Assembly (NCBI GenBank): GCA_936432065.2
Contig: OW386285.2
Location: forward strand, 169,520,425 to 169,584,424
DNA from: Rutpela maculata
Lineage: Eukaryota; Arthropoda; Insecta; Coleoptera; Cerambycidae
Reading direction: 5' to 3'
DNA length: 64,000 bases
The notes under the pieces were generated by a model. It was not told the DNA's origin. It worked only from the letters and a program-made list of their open reading frames with translations, and made no database searches. Made by a program: the position numbers and the translations under genes. Positions within the stretch are counted from its first letter, which is position 1. Each line of letters opens with the position of its first letter. This document shows, one piece after another, positions 57,977 through 64,000 of this stretch.

Positions 57977-58637
57977 ACTCGCTTGGCGGCTCGCCCTAGA
58001 ATTTGCTTACTTGTCCAGTAAAATACAATTCTCGAGACTTTATACGTAAATAACTATTTCTTTCACAGATACCCATTTTTTTGGTAGTATATATTTTTAA
58101 GAAAGATCACTCTTTAAGAATAAAATAACAAGTGTTAGTTTTAATTTTATTGTTGTTCATTTATTCTCTAGTTATGAGCAGAGCTATTTATATTGTGAGC
58201 TTACAACTTGAAAATGTTGAATATATTATTAAACAAAGTATTCTAATTACCGAATTCTTTGACACGATGCGAGGACAAAAGTTGCAGAAATAAAAAATAA
58301 ATAAATTTCAAATAGATTTTTTTGTTTTAATAATTTTTTTATCCATGTCGACAAGGAAGTTAGTAAGTAGAATGTTTAATAACATTTTTCAGCAATTTCA
58401 GTTTATTTTATTTTAGGTCACAGAGTATAACTAAATTATATTAACAGATTAAACATCTTATAATATTAAGAAAAGTTGTTACTCAAGGCGGTCTTTCATA
58501 AATATGCTATAAGAAATGGGTATGCGTGGATAAAAATGTAAAAGGCGTAGCGACGCTCAATGTCACTCTAAAGTGATAAATGAAATAAAGTTTCGAATGT
58601 TTTCTTGAACGAATTTCATATGAAAAGAAAAATTATA

Positions 58638-58716
58638 AGCGTATATACATATGATGTCCATTATCCATGTGTGTATATCATCGGTACATACATAGGATGT
58701 CCTTGTGCTATGTGGG
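58638..58716. repeat. Orphan right end of a GGACGT-type CCC element
   Basis: It ends GGATGTCCTTGTGCTATGTGGG, nearly the right end of CCC element 3 (GGATGTAGTGTGCTATGTGGG at 35890-35910). GATGTCC words precede it. The left part of the element is missing. Confidence 0.6.
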
Positions 58717-59361
58717 AAAGATATGAGAATGATATTGCAATATCTTCATTTGTTTAAAAGTTATTAGCAAAAACCTGACCTCAAGATGTGACACTTTCAA
58801 ACGCCATTTTTAAGTTGAAAATAATGCAAATTTGATTTACCATTAATGAAAACATAAAACATAAGCAGAGAACTTATACCACAGAGAAGCGATAATATCG
58901 GCGGTTCCTTTGATATTTCGTGACCCGTTTCTAATGAGACTGAATATGAGTGAAACAGAACCTATTACACTGAGAGAACTTTAAGGCTTGATGTACACTG
59001 AAAGTAATTCAGTATAATATGTTACTATACCACATATTAAATATAATTAAATAATAATTTATGTTTTAAATACTATTAGTTTCTAAAAAAGGCTAAAAAA
59101 AACGTAAAAATAATGTAAAACGCTTCTCATATATTGAATATCAAATATTTACATTCACATATAATAGAATGTATTGTATAGGTATACGTTATCAAAACAT
59201 ATTTTCGAATAATATATTGTACATAATATTACAATAATTTATTCTATTTTAATATTTTTTTGTTTATAATTATAAGAATTAAACAAACATGTTTTACAAA
59301 AAAGATTTTTATTTATAAATGTGACAAAATTTTAACTTTTCTGTTTACTTTTTTGTCTGTT

Positions 59362-59977
59362 TTAGTAGTTCCTGATTTGTGTATTTAATGGAATAAAAAA
59401 ATCTTCATTCTTATAAACAACTTTTTAACATATAGGTATTTTGGGGAATTCTAAACATGGATGAATAAAATCTGTGTTGTTCATTATGTTAAATAACATA
59501 TTAAAAACTGCTCGTCCAGTACAAATTTCCTCAAATTGAGAATTATATATGATCTAATTTGTATATAAAATTGACAAATTCCTCTGGAGGTGATAGCAGC
59601 CATAAATATTTTTTTCGTTGTTGAAAGCTTTGAAATAAACTAGTAAGTTATTTATATTTAGTGTCTCGCATTGTTTCCCAAAAGATTTACAAATATCGCA
59701 AGAGTGAACTTCAAGGGTTTTTTTCAAAAGATATTCGCAAACATAAGTGAAAGCATTTTGTGTGGGTATATTTTCTTTCGTTTAGCTGTAATCAGGAAGA
59801 ACAAGGGCTTTAGGAGGTTTATCTTCTTCCTGTTCATTAATCATGTCAGTTATGTTGGTAGATTATTTTATAGTCATTAATAATTCATCTAAATCATCCT
59901 TGCAATTCATGTGATCCGAATAAAAATAGTTTTGGCACAACAATTTACGGAATGCTCTTTGAAATGGTATTGGGGTC
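59362..59977 (-). pseudogene. P-element/THAP9-like transposase, C-terminal remnant
   Basis: The minus-strand frame begins TPIPFQRAFRKLLCQNYFY, then NCKDDLDELL and a stop. It continues with QNAFTYVCEYLLKKTLEVHS and CDICKSFGK, NNLLVYFKAFNNEKN, a frameshift near 59590-59605 into LSPPEEFVNFIYKLDHI, and FIHPCLEFPK. The YVCGYL-KK-x-L-x-x-HSC-x-x-C and HPCP-FP signatures are those I associate with the C-terminal region of P/THAP9-type transposases. The catalytic core and THAP finger were not found upstream. Multiple stops and shifts show an old dead copy. Confidence 0.6.
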
Positions 59978-61325
59978 TGGTTTAATCAAACGGGTAGTTT
60001 TTAAATTTTGATTTTCCAAGAAAAATGGATTATACAGATTTTATGGTTCTCTAGGTTATACCGGACACCGCAAAATCATTCCCCGAAGGCACAAACACAT
60101 TTTTTTTTCTTTGTGATGTATTATTTATGAAAGTTTTTTGTTTATCAATTTTTACTTCTATTTGTACATGTGTTAAAATAAAATATATTTTAAATTTTAC
60201 TTTTTTACTTTCCTCTTAAAGGAACTCTCCGTTCAAAAGTCTATTTTTATTATTTTTAATAGCATTTACCTATATTTGTTTAAACAAAATAATCTGATTC
60301 GGGTGTATAATAAATTCTATATCGAAAAAATATTAAAACATTTTAAATGGAAAAATAAAATTTTCCTATTTATCCCCAAACCAGAGGTTATATCGTACAC
60401 ATTTAAAAAATAATAAAAAAACATATTGCTCACCTTAATTTACTTTTTTTACCTACATTAAAATAAGCTCCCTAAATATACGTCTATCAACGTGCTTAAT
60501 CAGATTTAAATTACGCAGATTCGTTCTTGGAATATTCAAAAAAATCTTTAGAAATGACTAGATATATCCCCGATTGACGGTAACTTCAGAACAAGGGACA
60601 CACCACTGGTGCTCTGTTCTCTAACCCAGAGGTCATCTTTGACCCAATGTAAACATGTGGGACTGACAAATACACAACCTATTTGGCACATGCCACGGTA
60701 CACACGGGAAGCCTTACTCTCGCTTCTCTTTGGTATAAGTTCTCTGATATGTCTCAACAAAAAAAAAAATGATGTCCGGTGATGATCAACCCACTACGAC
60801 AACGGGAACTGGCTGAATTTGTATTTTACATTATTTATGTTTTTAATAAACAAATTAAATATCTTAAACTAATTAAAATTTTTTGATGGAATTTTAGGGA
60901 TAACTTTGAGGTAATAAAAGACATATTTTGTCAAAGTTTCAAGAAATGAAAAATTTTTGCAAATTGCGACAATTTTCGTGTTTCTTTGCAATTATTTAAA
61001 CAAATTTTGAAGCGTGTTAAATGAAACTCTCAAATTAACCGTTTTTCAAAGTTCTAACAGTATCTACAAATTGAAAAACCTATCGTTGAAGGTCTTTGAG
61101 TTATCTTTAAAAAAGTCGATTTTTTAGAATTTTTCAATAAATCGTTAAATAAACAATGTTCCGGCGGTCAAAAAGTGGACCTGTGGACCAAATTCAGGGT
61201 CATGTTCGTAATCAATAAAACTATGGTTTAATCCACATGGCATCCTGAATCGAATTACAATATATTTCTGTCTTTTTTTGACTATTTCCACTGGGCTATA
61301 AGCATAGATTAAAGAGTTATATATA
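59978..61325. other. AT-rich spacer
   Basis: Nothing recognised. A 70-codon minus-strand open frame at 60548-60760 has no family features. Confidence 0.5.
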
Positions 61326-62210
61326 CCTCAGATAAACAAAGAAATATGGATAAATAATCTCATTTGAAGTACACAGAAGTTGTGTATAGGGAGGATAACC
61401 TTCTAAGGGGCAAAGTGGAGAGGAATGTTTTAATGTTTATGTTTATGGAGTCGCCTAATCAGAGGCGTAGACAGATAAGGGGGTCAAAAATCTTAATATA
61501 ATCGGTTAATGTTTTGACTATCGCATTATAATACAAATACGACTTCTTTAGTCGTAGTACGAATCTATTGAGCCAAAAAGGATACTGCTTGGTTAGAATT
61601 TTTACAAAATGTATTATTGAATAAACATGGAAGTATTGAAGTGTCAATAATTCTAAGTCAAATGGTTCTTATATATTCCAATTTTCTGAGTCAAAAAGAT
61701 AATGAACATTTGATTAGGTTGTTAATTAAACCAACTAGTATTTTCTTCACAAAACAGTAACATAGGTATTAAAAAAATATACATATCACTGTATTATGAA
61801 TCTGATCATATACTGCATTAGCCTCAGATAAACAAAGAAATATATATGGATAAATAATCCCATTTGAAGTATACAGAAGTTGTGTGTAAGGAGAATCACC
61901 TTCTGAGAGGCAGAGTTGAGAGGAATGTTTATGTTTATAGAGGCGTAGACAGATAAGGGGGTTAAAACTTTTAAAATAATCGACTAATGTTCTCGAATAT
62001 TACTTAAAATACTATCTGACAATATGTCTTCTTTAATGATAGTACCTACTGCAACTCTATTTGGACAAAAAGGTTACTGTTTACTGTTTAGTTAGAATTT
62101 TTACGAAATGTGTTATTGAATAGAAATGGAGAGCATTGAACTGTCAGTTATAAAAGTTAAGTGGTTTTTAAACAATAAATTACTCTACATTTTCTAAGTA
62201 AAAAAAAAAA
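61326..62210. repeat. Diverged tandem duplication, offset 496 bp
   Basis: CCTCAGATAAACAAAGAAAT occurs at 61326 and 61822. The following approximately 360 bases of each copy align with scattered differences (CAGAAGTTGTGT, GAGGCGTAGACAGATAAGG, TTAGAATTTTTAC). The intervening stretch (about 61690-61820) has no partner. Confidence 0.75.
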
Positions 62211-62237
62211 GAACTGCTAGGATATAAAATTAAGTTT

Positions 62238-62426
62238 TTCTTACATTTCGGTTTATTCAACCATCGTCAGAACTACAATTAAGTAAAGACAAAGACAAAC
62301 ATTTTTTTAAATATTTTTTATACACAGATTTAAATTACTTGTGTATAAAAATAGCATTTAAAAAAATATTTGTCTTCACTTAATTGTAGTTCACTGACGA
62401 TGGTTGAATAAACCGAAACGTAAGAA
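62238..62426. repeat. Fold-back with a hammerhead-like motif in each arm
   Basis: The right arm has CTGACGA (62394-62400), a GGTT...AACC stem with a short loop, then GAAAC (62415-62419). The left arm carries the same on the minus strand with GAAAT. CTGANGA, a hairpin and GAAA are the core of a hammerhead ribozyme, and TTGAATAAACCGAAACG-type ends are also common at Penelope-like elements. Stem III and the cleavage triplet are not obvious, so activity is doubtful. Confidence 0.5.

Positions 62427-64000
<1,574 letters not shown>

Larger units (their letters stand above)
57751..59361. other. AT-rich spacer
   Basis: It holds a small MITE (57866-57976) and an orphan GGACGT-type end (58638-58716). 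The rest is AT-rich with no recognisable coding sequence. Confidence 0.5.

Noticed and set aside
60548..60760. Small minus-strand gene of 70 codons
   Set aside because: No family features, no homologous pattern in the window, and the length is within chance for one frame in 64 kb.
61280..61295. CACTGGG as a further CCC-type right end
   Set aside because: The complement CCCAGTGGAAAT diverges from the family after eight bases, and no duplication or word-rich interior accompanies it.

Overview
The window looks like an accessory, repeat-dominated stretch of an insect (or other arthropod) nuclear genome. It is strongly AT-rich and has no rRNA, CRISPR or bacterial-type operon, and no host gene I can call with confidence. 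It carries LOA/R1-group and Jockey-type LINEs, Tc1/mariner, Mutator-like and P-like remnants, a Crypton-like tyrosine recombinase scrap, tRNA-derived SINE pieces, many fold-back MITEs, a TTAGG-like run and a 147-bp satellite. The species cannot be read from the sequence.

Layout. 1-1935 is an AT-rich flank with one palindrome. 1936-11341 is a minus-strand, nearly full-length RNase H-bearing LINE flanked by a 12-bp target duplication (1924-1935 and 11342-11353). Its ORF1 is intact, its ORF2 has one nonsense codon, and its 5' UTR is split by a 4.0-kb DNA element (6938-10946). 11354-20245 holds SINE-like pieces, a Mutator-like element with a 9-bp duplication (15996-16889), a broken Tc1/mariner transposase and a 430-480 bp direct repeat pair. 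20246-46745 is a giant composite: two related terminal modules in inverted orientation, each followed inward by 147-bp satellite (plus orientation on the left, minus on the right), around a core full of nested insertions including a truncated Jockey LINE. 46858-47236 is a tyrosine-recombinase remnant. 49-52.5 kb is dominated by fold-backs, one with arms of about 570 bp holding a SAP-like coding scrap. 52510-57737 is a second LINE related to the first, complete in extent (13-bp duplication) but decayed. 57738-64000 is AT-rich with a P/THAP9-like transposase remnant, a duplication, a hammerhead-like fold-back and a long (TA)n tract.

The most interesting signal is a group of DNA elements that all begin 5'-CCC and end GGG-3', share an A/C-rich terminus (CCCAGTRAACAC, CCCAACAAACAC, CCCAnAnAGCAC) and, in five of six bounded cases, sit between 2-bp target duplications (AG, TA, GT, AT, TT). 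Three of those duplications are confirmed by the neighbouring satellite, which supplies the empty-site sequence. Most interiors repeat short self-complementary words (AACGTT, GGACGTCC, TGGGCC). The two large members (6938-10946 and 20989-27590) each carry a spliced DUF4806-like C-terminal exon with the same intron phase. This suggests the gene belongs to the element family rather than being random cargo.

The parts work together mainly as layers of insertion. CCC elements insert into a LINE 5' UTR and into satellite, a 621-bp fold-back inserts into a CCC element at GTAC, and SINE and LINE pieces crowd the core between the two satellite arms. No cellular pathway is encoded.
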